Made by a program: the position numbers and the translations under genes
Source: Cordilura impudica
Taxonomy: Eukaryota; Arthropoda; Insecta; Diptera; Scathophagidae
NCBI GenBank assembly: GCA_963682025.1
Contig: OY821521.1
Coordinates: 102,053,111 to 102,117,110 of the forward strand
Reading direction: 5' to 3'
DNA length: 64,000 bases
Notes under the pieces: generated by a model
Seen by the model: the letters and a program-made list of their open reading frames with translations, nothing else
The model's database searches: none
Told to the model about the DNA's origin: nothing
In this document: positions 43,930 to 55,137 of the stretch, piece by piece
Layout of the letters: every line of letters begins with the position of its first letter
Position numbering within the stretch: position 1 is the stretch's first letter

Positions 43930-46205
43930 TTTTAGAAATATATACTTTGTTCTGCTCTACCACGCATCATTAAAATAAAACAGTTTAATTAGATATTTTT
44001 TAATAACTAAGGTTGAACATTAGTGTCGAATAGTGTTTGTTGTAATGTGCCAACATGCAATTTATAAAAATTTTATAACAAATGCGTAATACCCGTAACC
44101 AGAGCTTTTTCACTTACAGACCATGTATGTGATATCATTTGATTCTTGCTTTATATTTTTTTTATTTTATTTTATTTTACATACCAGTCCAAACAAGATT
44201 ATAGCAAAAGAGTTAATATAGTACATAAAACGATGCTATTTTGTATTGTGTGTACTTTAAATAACCGCCAAATGTTATATAATAAATAAATGTACTTGAA
44301 ATGAAAATGGAAAGTAAAATTTATGACTCCGTCGAAGATGATGTTGTTATTGTAAAATTAAGAAGAAAAAAACTAAGAAACTCAAAGACACGAATGGACG
44401 TTTTATTTATTTAACATGTTGCTCCTAAATAGTCATACGAATATAAAATTTCAACTGGACGAAATAATAAACAAAAAAATGTAATTTATGCCCGCAAAAC
44501 TGATTAGACACAATGACACATATGCAAAACGATGAAAGACAAAAAATAACAAGTTATAAATTTATAGTTTTTCAAGTTCGATTCAGTAAAACGCTACATA
44601 GCAGAGGAATTTATTAAATATCTAAACTCTGGAGTAATTTTTTAAAAATAATTGTAGAAGTGGTTAAATTGATCATATTCCTACTTTCTAACTGGTTTCC
44701 GAAGACAACCAGCACGTAGAGAGTACAGCAATTGGATGGGTTGAGTCTGGCATTTCAATAGAACAACTAACCTTACCGATCCATAAATTCTTATAAAATA
44801 ATGATAGAATGGATTTCAACTTTTCGCTTAGAGTCAGTTCATCAAATCATGTTTGAAAATATTCCCTTGTAATGATTTTCCGTTCAAATTTAGTTCATTG
44901 TAGAATATCACCTTGATATGTTAGTTACACGCTAATAAATAAAAGGTTTCCGACTTCACAATACATGATGCAGTACACAAGAGTTGAGTAGGTTTCATTT
45001 TGTGATTTATTTTGAACTGGACCTGAGCTATTTGCAAACAAAGACATTTTTGACTTAAACAATTTACCTGAATATTGCTGTTGATGTTTTATGAAACATT
45101 TATGTTACCAGATAACTAACTAAAGTGGCAAATAATGTGAGAAATTTATTCATTTATACCTACTGCTTTTCCGACAGTTCATTCTTTTTCTTTTAATACT
45201 ATTGACATCAATGTTTAGACTTACCTGAAAGGAAGAAATAAAAAAAAAAAAATAAATTTTTCATCTAAATATAAAATAATTGTTAATAAAATTTATTTTT
45301 GTTTGTTAAGAGATAAGCTATGGCTTATTTAGTTTAGTTTAAAATAAAAGCGATTGCTGCATTAGAATAAAACCAAAATTAAAATCTTTGTTAAGTCTTG
45401 CAGAAACACAAGCTAAATACCGAACACGATAATGTTACAAACCACAGCCAATGAAGCAGCAGCCACCACAAAATACAAATAAACATCTTTCCGCATCATC
45501 ATCGTGATGTTAGTAAAATACTAGAAAAACCACATAAATTCTAACATATTTTTTTTTTTGCACTCTAAACGAGACTCAACAAAATATATTAACACACATT
45601 GAAGAAAAGTAACATCAAAAGGCGTTAAATCGACAAGATTTTCACATGTTTTACTTAATGCATCTTTAAGTAGACGTGAGTTTTTTGGTTGCATATTAAT
45701 GCTTGATTTAGTGTATCCTATGAAAATGATTTTGCATTTATTTTATACTTGTATTTTAATGGATTGCAATTTACTTATTGATTTGAAGCTTTTTTCCCGC
45801 ATTAGCACTTCAATAAGCTGTATAGAAAGCTGCCTGTCAGAGGATTAAAATTGTATGTTTAAGAAAGAAAGAACAAGTTTTATTTTTATTTTGAGAAATT
45901 TTTATGAATAATCATGGAAAAATTGCATGTGTTAATAAGGTAATTAATTAAAAATTATATACAATCTTTAAATTAAATAGTAGTGATTATTAAGTTAGTG
46001 ACTTGTTCAATATTTTCAATTAATTTCTTTAAATTACAACTAAAAAACTAATAATTAATAAATCGAATATGCGACTGTTAGCAGTTAGCGTCAGTTAGTT
46101 TTGTTTTAATTTAAATTGTTCAATTTGTTGATAAGAATATAACTGTTAATATCTGAGTTTAAACGAAAGACTTAAGAAAGGAACTTGAAAAATTCATAAT
46201 ATGTT
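43930..46205. other. unassigned stretch with one short ORF
   Basis: A 37-codon ORF at 44301-44414 (+) starts MKMESKIYDSVEDDVVIV and becomes strongly basic. It is too short to assign but has less biased composition than its surroundings. A second short frame near 45432 reads MLQTTANEAAATTKYK. No repeats recognised apart from T-rich runs near 44156 and 45241. Confidence 0.25.
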
Positions 46206-46210
46206 TTCTT

Positions 46211-46303
46211 CTCCGAGAAAAGGGACCTAGTGTGTGAAAATTAAGTTTTGAGAAAAAAACGCGTTTAAAGTTTCTACACCCTTTTAGGTCCCTTTTCTCG
46301 GAG
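46211..46303. repeat. 93-bp hairpin with perfect 19-bp stem
   Basis: CTCCGAGAAAAGGGACCTA at 46211-46229 is the exact inverse of 46285-46303, with a 55-bp loop. GC content of the stem is high for the window. Resembles a very short MITE. No target duplication was confirmed. Confidence 0.8.
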
Positions 46304-46449
46304 GGCACATATTCAACTTAAAAAAAAAAATATTTATCCTAAATAAAATAAAATAAAATGATATTGAAATATTCTTTAGTAAAGTGTGTTTTTTTTTTAT
46401 TAGCTGTCAACCGAACTGTCATACTGCGCTCACTATTTGACATTTATGA

Positions 46450-47300
46450 TCAGTATACTCTGGCAAATCATCATGAATACATTAGCACTTGAACAACGCT
46501 ACCAAATTATCCAAATATAGGTTGAAAATCAGTCATCGATTCGCGCAACTTACTGACGCATGTAATCGTCCATCTGAATAAACCATCCATCGAAATGTGG
46601 ATAGATTTCATGCCACATGCTCTCTAGATACTGAAAGGAATATCGCCACTGTAACGAAAGTGTGGAAGAAGATTCAAATATATCGATTCGTCGTCGGTCG
46701 CAGGAGTTAGGACTGTGTCCATCCAACTTAGCCTATATCCATATAAGATCCATCTTATATAGGAATTAAAGCCAAGACACCATCAAATGCTTCGTTCTTT
46801 CGCCGATTTGGCTTAAATTGTTTGTCACTAAACAAAATTACCGCTTATGGAGTGATACCAATCCACAACAGACCCTACAGGCTCCATTACATCCAGAAAA
46901 ATGCACCGTTTGTTGCGGTTTACACGCTGGTGACATCATCGGACCTGATTTCTTCAAAAATGAAAATCGTTACCGCACCATGATCAATGAATTTTTTGTT
47001 TAAATAAGGATGACATTGATTGGGGCGAGATGTGGTTTCGACAGGACGGTATTGCATGCCATATGGCGAACGCACCAATCGACTTATTGAAATCAAAATC
47101 TGGCGATAAGTTAATTTCGAGAAATGGACTTGTCAGTTGGTCTCCAAGGTTGTACGATTTGACTCTTCCTGATTATTTCCTGTGGGGCTACGTGAAGTCA
47201 CTAGTTTATCTGATAAACCAGCAATAATACCCGTCTTGGAAGCGAACATTCGTTAACCCGCGGTGGCCTTATGCCCGAAATCATTTTCAAGATTTAATGC
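46450..47300 (+). pseudogene. mariner-superfamily transposase relic
   Basis: Begins near 46471 with MNTLALEQRYQII (N-terminal helix-turn-helix). Then ELGLCPSNLAYI near 46700, KQNYRLWSDTNPQ and PLHPEKCTVCCGLHAGDIIG (46827-46940), YRTMINEFFV, MWFRQDGIACH near 47030 with the second catalytic Asp, and LTLPDYFLWGYVKSLVY near 47158-47210. This is the common insect mariner lineage with motifs WFQQDGAxxH and PLDYFLWG. The frame is broken near 46770 and 47003. In the last motif a Leu-Pro pair replaces Pro-Leu before the Asp. TIRs were not located. Confidence 0.7.
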
Positions 47301-47896
47301 CATGTATTGGTCTTTTGAGTAAAATAGTTGTTGACGAGAAATTTCAATTCAGGACGCAAGTGATAGGCCAGTATATAAAAACCTCGAATCGGCTTGGCGT
47401 TATAATGCCATTTATATATTTTACTTATCTTGATTTCATTCTTCAGCAAATCAAGATGACCTAATTTCAGCGAAGAAATCGTAAACCAATTTTCATTTGT
47501 TCCCCCTTTTTAATCATTTTGTTTAATAACGTAACATATTCAGGACGTATGATTAATATTTATTAGTAAAGCAAAGGAGATCTACACATATGAGTGATAT
47601 TTCTACTGTGAAATCAAGCATGTATCAGTATTTTTGATTCCATTTTTACATATATATTAATAGAAATTACTTATTTAAGCTTTATCAATTTTGATGAAGA
47701 TGGAAATGAGAAATCAATAGTTCTTGAGTTATAGCTAAAAAAAAACAAAGCAAACAAATATCAAGATATGGAGAATTTTATATGGTGGCCTGGACAATGA
47801 CCTCGAATTGCTAATTTTACTACATAAACCATGGCAAGTGGTAGTTAAGCCAGTATGTGAACATATTCGATTTTTAAATATTTTCAATTCAAAAAT

Positions 47897-48020
47897 AACG
47901 TTTGATGACAAAAGCGGGAATAATTATAAAAAATGACGTCATCAGAGTTATAGCTCCAAACGTTTGGTGACAAAAGCGGGAATAATTATAAAAAATGACG
48001 TCATCAGGGATATAGCTCCA
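47897..48020 (+). repeat. 62-bp tandem duplication, each with TGACGTCA
   Basis: Two units (47897-47958 and 47959-48020) differ at a few positions. Each contains GACAAAAGCGGGAATAATTA and a TGACGTCA palindrome (47934-47941 and 47996-48003), which is the consensus CRE/ATF binding octamer. Probably internal repeats near the 5' side of the Tc1-like relic that follows. Confidence 0.85.
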
Positions 48021-48159
48021 AATTGGTTTCAATTATTTTTTGTGCCAGAAAAGCCCTTATTTAAAGCGCTTGACATGAAGACATTTTTTGTTATGGTGAA
48101 ATAAACGACGGTCTTGTGTACACAGGCAATAAGACACTATCATTTTTAGCGAGGCATCT

Positions 48160-48640
48160 AAGTATGGCGTATGCGTCGGTGATTGCAGAAAACGGTTGAT
48201 ACGTAAAAGCATAGAGGCCTATAATAAAGGCTGCCCAAAACGCGCACATAAGCTTCCAGCTAACAGAAAATATCTTTCCATCAGTAACAAATCTAGACGA
48301 CTGTGGTAAATATATATTCCAACATGATAATGCAGTTTCCGATACAGAAAAATCAATGAAAGATTGGCTCCAAAAAATGAAGCTTTTATTCCAGATTGAT
48401 CATCATGTAGCCCACACCTCAACCCAGTTTAAAACTTGAGGGCTGTCATGAAAAAAGAGTTGTGAAATGGCTCACAACGTACTCTTAGCAGTTTCAAAGC
48501 CCAAATTCATGAAACTTGAGACTTTTTAATCCCTGAAGAATGTAAAAAATTGATAAATACAATGGCAAAGCAAATGTGGCATTATACAGTTTTAAACTGA
48601 AAAATTATTCACTGAACGAATTTATAGAGGTAAAATTATT
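48160..48640 (+). pseudogene. Tc1-like transposase C-terminal relic
   Basis: Reads DDCGKYIFQHDNAVSDTEKS then MKDWLQKMKL, matching the FQQDNDxKHxxxxxxxWL region of Tc1 transposases. Later IPEECKKLINTMAKQMWHYT matches the C-terminal LIxSMPxR region, in another frame. The third catalytic motif (SPDLNPIEN) is unrecognisable (VAHTSTQFKT). Frameshifts and stops throughout. Confidence 0.55.
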
Positions 48641-48844
48641 TTTACAAAGTGTAACGAACTGTCAGTTAATTATAATTTTTTAAAACATTGTGTCATAACA
48701 TGTGCACATATTTTTTATTAATTTAAAGGTAATAAAACAAACTTTCAGAGAGCACAACGTTTGTCGTGTAGTCAATTTTATTTCGTAATACGTGTAGTCT
48801 ACAACATTTGCATAAGCAATATAAAAGTTTGAAAGGAAAAATAT

Positions 48845-49520
48845 TGTATATATAGCATTTTGCCTTCTGCATTAGGCAATCTCGTGATATAGGCAAAGGA
48901 AAACGGTCTGGGGGTCAACGTCTCTAAGACCGAGTTGGTTCTCTTTACTAGAAAGACAAAGATAGATGAGTTCAATCTTCCGAGAATGGATAGGAAGACT
49001 TTGGTACTAACAAGGGATACGAAGTATTTGGGTATTATTCTGGACTCTAACTCACTTGGTCGAGTAACGAAGAGGAAAGGACTACGAAGGCGCTATGTTC
49101 CGTTATGGACGTCCTAACCACAGATAATCCACTTCATTTATTTTGCGAAAATTATACCTATTTTGACCTATGGAAATCTGGTGTGGTGGAAGGCTGTGAA
49201 CGTATGGCCCAGACCTACTAGACTCTTGAAGGCACAGAGATGGGCTTTTTTTGAATAGTAGGTGCATAGTAGATGTTCTACTCGGTGGAATGGCGGACTT
49301 TTTGAGGGATTTTGGTTGGTTCAAAAGGGACGCATAGCGGACGAAAGAGCTCTTTTTCACTTTTATCTTCCTTTACATACTTTAACATTATCAATCTGTA
49401 CTCTTATAATCTCTTTTCCTATCTCTACCTTCCGACACTTTCAACAGGGCATCACAATGGGTCATATGGCCTCCGAGTATAGTCGCCTTCGGGCGGGCAA
49501 CCCATTTAACCTAACATAAC
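48845..49520 (+). pseudogene. LINE reverse-transcriptase C-terminal fragment
   Basis: ORF 48935-49117 and its upstream frame read GLGVNVSKTELVLFTRKTKI and later TKYLGIILDS, the thumb motif of many insect LINEs. It continues with a frameshift to PILTYGNLVWWKA (RPILxYGxxVWW motif) at 49150-49190 and ends with sequence related to a LINE 3' region (GGGTCATATGGCCTCCGAGT, CGCCTTCGGGCGGGC). 5'-truncated, dead. Confidence 0.6.
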
Positions 49521-49714
49521 TTAGAAACATATAAATCACCGAAAATGAACAGGAGTATTCTAAAGTTTTATAAAATTAAATTAAAATCAAAATGCGTTGG
49601 ATTTTAGTTCCTAAGCACATAGTGAAACTTTGGACGCATTTTCTTCCAACTTTTTTAACAGCATTAGTCCAACATATAAATGGAATGGTGGATTTTTTCT
49701 TAGGATTTGTTTTG

Positions 49715-50335
49715 AAAATTACCGTCCAATTGCAATCTGTTCTGGGCTCTCAAAGGTTTTGGGCAGTATGATTTATAACTACTGGTCAACTATCCTGAGG
49801 TCAACTTAGTTTTTAACGATCGATAGTATGGCTTCTATAGAAGTCTAGATATTTTCTCGGTATTCAATCGCGTGTCTTACGGTGCATTAATATTAAAGCT
49901 TGTTGTATTTCAGGCCAACATTGACTTGTCTAGATTCGAATTTTCTCAGCAAGTTATTATTGATGAGGTTCCAGTTTATGAGTTTGAGCTTCATTCAGAA
50001 GTAACCCAAGGTCTGTATATTCTCTATCTCTTTTCCTTATCTTTCTTAATGACCTTGTTTGTTAAACCTTTAATCATAGTTTTTCTTTCACAGATGACAG
50101 CAACATTTGTAATCCATTTCCCTTCATTTGCTGGCCAATGAAGACCTGTTAAAATTCTCCAAGTGGGATAGATCGAATAGGATTTCAATACGCGGAATAC
50201 CCAACGTTGAATGTGGACCCCCAGGATCTTGGATTCTACAATGTCATCTGAATTTATGCATGGTATAGTTGTTGATGAGTCGGATATTCTTGATGATCTG
50301 GGCCGGACAATTCAATGCGATATCTGATAGAACGA
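49715..50335 (+). pseudogene. LINE reverse transcriptase, first half, interrupted by another LINE
   Basis: ENYRPIAICSGLSKVLGSMI at about 49720-49780 is the NYRPI motif of RT. It is followed by FNDRQYGF, the VSYGALILKL segment (49872-50141 frame), a VTQG context at the place of VPQGS, and DDSNICNPF in place of the ADD motif. The reading ends near 50320 in DDLGRTIQCDI, where a LGxxI motif is expected. The C-terminal continuation appears at 51645-52015 after a 1.3-kb insert. Confidence 0.6.
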
Positions 50336-51640
50336 ACATGGGGCAAAAAAGGTGGTCTCTCATGTTATAACAATCACTCTTCTATGCACTATCAATAAAA
50401 TAATAGCACACATTTATTAACAAGAGACTTCTTAACGAATTATCGCCGCATTTTCGTGAAGAACAAGTTGGCTTCAGAGCCATGTGTTGTATTGATGTGG
50501 TCGTCATATTATAGTAGAGCAAAGAGTCGAATAACGTTCGCTTCTTTATATAGCATTTATCGATTTCACCAAAGCCTTTGATACGCTACGACATGAGACC
50601 ATATGGGAGGCCCTGCGTTGCAAAGACATGCCAGAAAAGATCTTACTTTAATAAAAAATCTGTATACAGATGCAACTTGTATCATGCTGCATAAGAACCA
50701 GCTCAGCAATAGGATCAATATCAAAACCGGCGTTCGACAAGGCTACATTCTTTCACCCACTTTTTTCAACCTAGTCGTCGATGTCATTATGCTTAAGGCG
50801 ATGAGCAACCAAAAAGGCATACAATGGAGGCTCCAAGGAAAGCTGGATGATCTGGACTATGCAGACGACATCTGTCTTCTAGCACACAAATATGAAGATC
50901 TGAAAGCAAAGCTGAATGTGTTAAGCACGCTCGCCTCCAGTGCTGGGCTCGAAATTAACATACAAAACACTAAAACTCTGCGTATTAGCACAAACATCGA
51001 TACACCGTTTAAGATCAACAACAACTCACTCGAAAACAGACAGTCTTTCTGCTACCTGGGTAGCGTAATAAGAACTAATGGAAGCAGCGAAGATGACATC
51101 CTAAACCGGGTAAAAAAGGATGGTCAGGCATTCGGCGCTCTTAGAAATAACTGGAACTCGACATTGCTATCCCGCCGAACAGAAATCAGAATCTTCAACT
51201 AGAATGTCAAGTCCATTTTGCTCTACGGTTGCGAAACGTGGAACGCATCTCCCAGGCTCGTACACCATCTCAAAGTTTTTGTGAAAACCGATGTCTCTGC
51301 CGATTGCTCAGAATAAGGTGGCCTGAGGTAATTACAAAGGAATGGTTATGAATATTATGCAGCCAAACGCCTATTGATAAAGAAATATCCCGACGCAAAT
51401 GGAACTGAATTGGCCACACGCTTAGAAAACCTACTTCCGATATAACCAGAAAGGAAATCGACTGGAACCCACAAGGATTTCGTAGAAGAGGACGTCCGGC
51501 ACATACGTGGAAAAGACAGCTCATCAAAGACATCGAATCTATGCGAATGAGTTGGAATGAAGTCAAAGGTCTAGCGTCAGACAGACGGAGAGGGAAGCAA
51601 TTTGTGTGGCCTTATGCTCCTCATAGGAAAATGTAGGACA
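50336..51640 (+). pseudogene. LINE (RTE-like) reverse transcriptase fragment, inserted into another LINE
   Basis: ITLLCTINKIIAHI (about 50370), FIDFTKAFDTLRHETIWEAL (about 50563), then ORF 50603-51202 with GVRQGYILSPTFFNLV (residues 43-58), the catalytic YADD (residues 86-89) and FCYLGSVIRTNG. Downstream frames give SILLYGCETW near 51210, RRKWNWIGHTLRK near 51400 and RGRPAHTWKRQL near 51490, the standard tail of this LINE type. Frameshifts near 50640 and 51280 and a TAG at 51200-51202 inactivate it. Assignment to the RTE side of LINEs is by motif style only. Confidence 0.75.
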
Positions 51641-51644
51641 GGAA

Positions 51645-52015
51645 CTTCATTTTGAAACGTGTACAAAGGAGAGCGTTAATGCTCATTAATCGAGTAGGAT
51701 ATCCTTTTGACTCTTTAGAACATTGTCGGAATGCGGCTTATGTAACACTATTCTATAGCTACTACCATGAGAAATTTTCTACTGAAATTTGCGAACTCAT
51801 TCCGTGTGCCCGAGTTTTAGTCCATACTACCCGCTTCTCTAGTATATCAAAATCGTTCACATCCTACTGTCCAGTTGACCGTTAAATGCATTTTAGAGAG
51901 ATTTCATTTGACAGTCAACTAGCCGTACATGGAATAAACTCCCCAGTCTTTCCTGAAAGCAAAAATCTAATAAAATTTAAGTCAAACACTACTCCTTCTT
52001 TCAACCTTCACATAA
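51645..52015 (+). pseudogene. LINE reverse-transcriptase C-terminus, second half after the nested LINE
   Basis: ORF 51652-51885 reads KRVQRRALMLINRVGYPFDS then LEHCRNAAYVTLFYSYYH (motif VQRRAxxLIx..LxSLEHRRxVxxLxxFYRYYxGxCS), then CELIPCARVLVHTTRFSS. It continues after a frameshift with SRTWNKLPS (RTxxxWNxLPxxVFP) near 51915. The order and lack of overlap with 49715-50335 suggest the same element split by insertion. Confidence 0.6.
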
Positions 52016-52078
52016 CCTATGTTCCTGAGATCAATACAATGCATTGTATTTGTATTATAATTATAATTAAAAAAGCGC

Positions 52079-52083
52079 TGGCG
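52079..52083 (+). other. target-site duplication TGGCG, left
   Basis: Matches CGGCG at 55819-55823 in four of five bases. Transib insertions favour GC-rich 5-bp sites such as CGGCG. Confidence 0.7.
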
Positions 52084-52638
52084 CACTGTGGACCATATTT
52101 TCAGAAGGCGGCCAAAAATAATTTTTTTTTTTTGCTACCGATTTTAAAGTTATGTTATTCATTTGAAAGTAAGCCTCGAGAGACAAAAAATTGCGACTCT
52201 ATCTCAACTATATCACAGCGACCAGGGTCTTCGAAAATGGGCTTTCTCAGTATTTTGCTAAAATTAAAAATTTCTTTGTAAATTTTTATTTTTGAATGAC
52301 TGTAACTTTTTTGATTTAAAAGATTTTGAAGTGAAATAAATTGTATAATTTTGTGGCTTCCATACTATTAATGTTAAAAATGTAAAATCACTGAGTCATT
52401 CCGAAATTTAAAAACAAAATTTTTTAAAAAAGGTCCAAATTTTCCGAAAATCTCCTACTTAATAGAGCATAACTCCTGCCAGTCAAAAGCAGTCAGAAAA
52501 AATCTTGCACTCTTCTATAGTCCGAACCCTCCCCTATACTCCTATACCCCACCCGCCAGTTTCCGCCTGTGTACACCAGAACAATTTTTCTCACCCAAGG
52601 TTAGATATTTTCTGCAAAATTTATGAATACAAAAGTTG

Positions 52639-52784
52639 TCCACTATGTGGTTAGGATATATTAAGTTTGAGGTGATGTTTGTAACTGCTAAAAATATTGG
52701 ACCTTTATCCATCTTTTATTATACGGATCGACTCAAAAACACTTTCTGATTCGATTAAACGATGTCCGTCCGTCCGTCTGAGTG
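52639..52784 (-). repeat. DINE-like 3' fragment inside Transib-2
   Basis: Minus-strand match to the family-1 3' end: CCACTATGTGGTTAGG, TTTGTAACTGCTAAAAATAT, TATCCATCTTTTATTATACG, GATGTCCGTCCGTCCGTC. It is flanked by an 18-bp direct repeat TTATGAATACAAAAGTTG (52621-52638 and 52785-52802). Confidence 0.75.
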
Positions 52785-53212
52785 TTATGAATACAAAAGT
52801 TGGTCGTACCGGTGCACCGCGGTGTATTTTTTGCGTGTCGGTAGAGTTGTCAGGAGTTGTTGTAAAAAAGGGTTGAGTTATAATACGCTTAATTGTTACA
52901 GGTACATTTACATAGGTATCTTTCAAAAACATTAATAGTCTGAATTAGAGTTATATAGTTTAAATACCTGACAAAATGGGAAACAATTTAAATAACAGGT
53001 AAATGGTAAAAAAAAAAACTATTGCGACATAGGCCTTTAAGATATGAGCAGGTATGCTTCACCTTTTAAAAGGGGTTAGGGTGTGGGTTTTTATGCTTCT
53101 AAAAATGGTAATAAAAGATAAAAATTTTTATTTTACATAATTGCAAGAAAGAGTATTTATTTTTTATTTGTACAATGGCTAAGAACTGTTACAGAGATCT
53201 GACGATGTAATT

Positions 53213-55137
53213 TTGCACATAGTGAACAACGACTTCTTTAGGAATTGTAACATAGAAGACATTGAAATGCACAAAGGAAAAATTACTAATTTTGCATCGA
53301 ATTTGAAAAGACGGTACATTGAATGCTCTCATAACAAGGCAAAGATGTACAAACGTTACCAAGACTGGTTAATAAAGGATCTTGTTTTTGATGGTGCATC
53401 TACAACTGCCAACGAAAGTGGAAAAAAGGGTCGACCAGCAAAACCAATTGACGGATGTAGTGAAAGATCTCGAAGGCGCAAGCTGGAGAATATCAATGAA
53501 GAAATTTCTCAAAGAATTATTAATGATTCATTTTTGCACCAAATTCAACCAACCCAACATAAAAAAAAATAAAATTGAAATAATTGAAAAAATAGTAGAA
53601 GCGAGCCCAAGGCGCACAAAGAGGATTTTGAAAAGCATTCCTACACCAATTGAAGATAAGAAATTTACGCCGGAAGAAGCGTTCGCCCTATTTTTGGATT
53701 TGAAATTTTCCAAAAATCAATACAAGGAATTGCGGAAGCGAACCAATGAAAAGAATTGTGGGATTTTTCCAAAGTATCGAGATTTAGTTTCTGCCAAAAA
53801 AGAATGCTTACCTTCACAATCTGCTATTAATGTCACTTCAACATCAGCAGAAATAAAATTGCAAGATCTCCTTGAACATACTGCAGAACGATTGCTAAAT
53901 ACGCTTGATACTGATCATTTAAAAAAAATTGGTAATGGCAGCATTACTTTAATTTCTAAATGGGGATGTGATGGATCCTCTGGTCAGAAACAATACAAGC
54001 AATTTAATGCCGAAAATTCATCAGATGCTTATTTATTTATGGTATCTTTCGTTCCATTGCGCTTAACAAAAAGGTATAGCGTCTTAGAGCCGTCAACTAG
54101 TAGAGCAACAGAAATTGATATATGGAAAAATGAAATTCCTTCTTCAACAAAGTATTTCAGACCAATAAAATTTGCATTCAAAAAGGAAACCAAAGATGTC
54201 ATAACTGAAGAAGTTCAAAAAATAAAAGATCAAATTAAGGAACTTCTACCAGTAATATTTAAATTTGATGATCAAGACATTGAAGTACATTTTAAAATGT
54301 GTCTCACAAAGATTGATGGAAAATTTGCACAAGCTTTAACTGGAACAAAGTCAAGCTGCATTATATGCCAAAAGACATCAAGTCAATCAAGCCAACCCCC
54401 ACCAGAAGACCATAGTTTTAAGGAAGCCTACGAATTTGGAATGTCCCCTCTTCATGCTAGAATACGTTTCATGGAGCATATTCTTAAATTGGGTTATGAT
54501 TTGGAATTTGGTCCGTTAGGCGAAACAGTGAGAAAAAACAAAGAAAATAAAGAAAAAAGAAAGCAAAAAAAACAAATTCAACAAATTCAAAACAAGGGGA
54601 AGGAAACACGAATGATGGAAATACTGCAAGGAGATTTTTTTCCGATCCGGAAACTGCAGCACCTATCACAGGTGTAGATCATGAATTAATAACACGATTC
54701 AAAATCATATTACAAGTTCTAGCATGCAGCAGAAAGATAAATGCAAAAAAATTTGGAGATACGCCAATAAAACAGCTATACTTTATAATGAAAAATTCTC
54801 TTGGAGATATATGCCATCCACAGTTCATGAAATTTTGTACCATGGGGAACAAATAATTCAAAACAATATGCTACCAATAGGAGATCTATCTGAAGAAGCG
54901 CAAGAAAAAAGGAACAAAGACTACAGATTCTTTCGCGAGCACAACACAAGGAAAATGTCCAGATGTTTTACTAATGAAGACCTTATCACTATTTTGTTGT
55001 GCACTTCAGATCCATATATGTCCAACATTCGTCAAAAATGGAAAACTGCCTCTATTGAATTAGACGAAGAAGCTAAACAACTTCTAGAAGATGAAAATCA
55101 AGGCTATTTAGAAGAAATTTTTACTAAAATTGGTTGA
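53213..55137 (+). pseudogene. Transib-2 transposase (RAG1-core-like), three frame changes
   Basis: Four frames cover it in order. 53213-53560 is the N-terminal region (KKGRPAKPIDGCSERSRRRK). About 53560-54595 is the core. About 54600-54750 reads NDGNTARRFFSDPETAAPIT and then HELITRFKIILQVL. 54724-55137 is the C-terminus. Aligned to RAG1 and Transib: first Asp in WGCDGSSGQ (codon 53970-53972), second Asp in LTKIDGKF (54315-54317), a CIIC zinc-ligand-like motif about 15 residues later, and a final Glu in LSEEAQEKRNKDYRFFR (about 54892-54894). The last matches RAG1 SEGNESGNKLFRRFR in spirit. VHEILYHGEQII corresponds to the RAG1 segment before that Glu. About 15 residues seem to be missing near 54590, where PKPG is expected. 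There is no RAG2-like gene nearby and no N-terminal RING seen. All three acidic positions survive, so inactivation looks recent. Confidence 0.85.

Noticed and set aside
53213..55137. Domesticated (host-serving) RAG1-like gene
   Set aside because: Three frame changes and intact TIRs with a target duplication show an ordinary transposon copy, not a preserved host gene.
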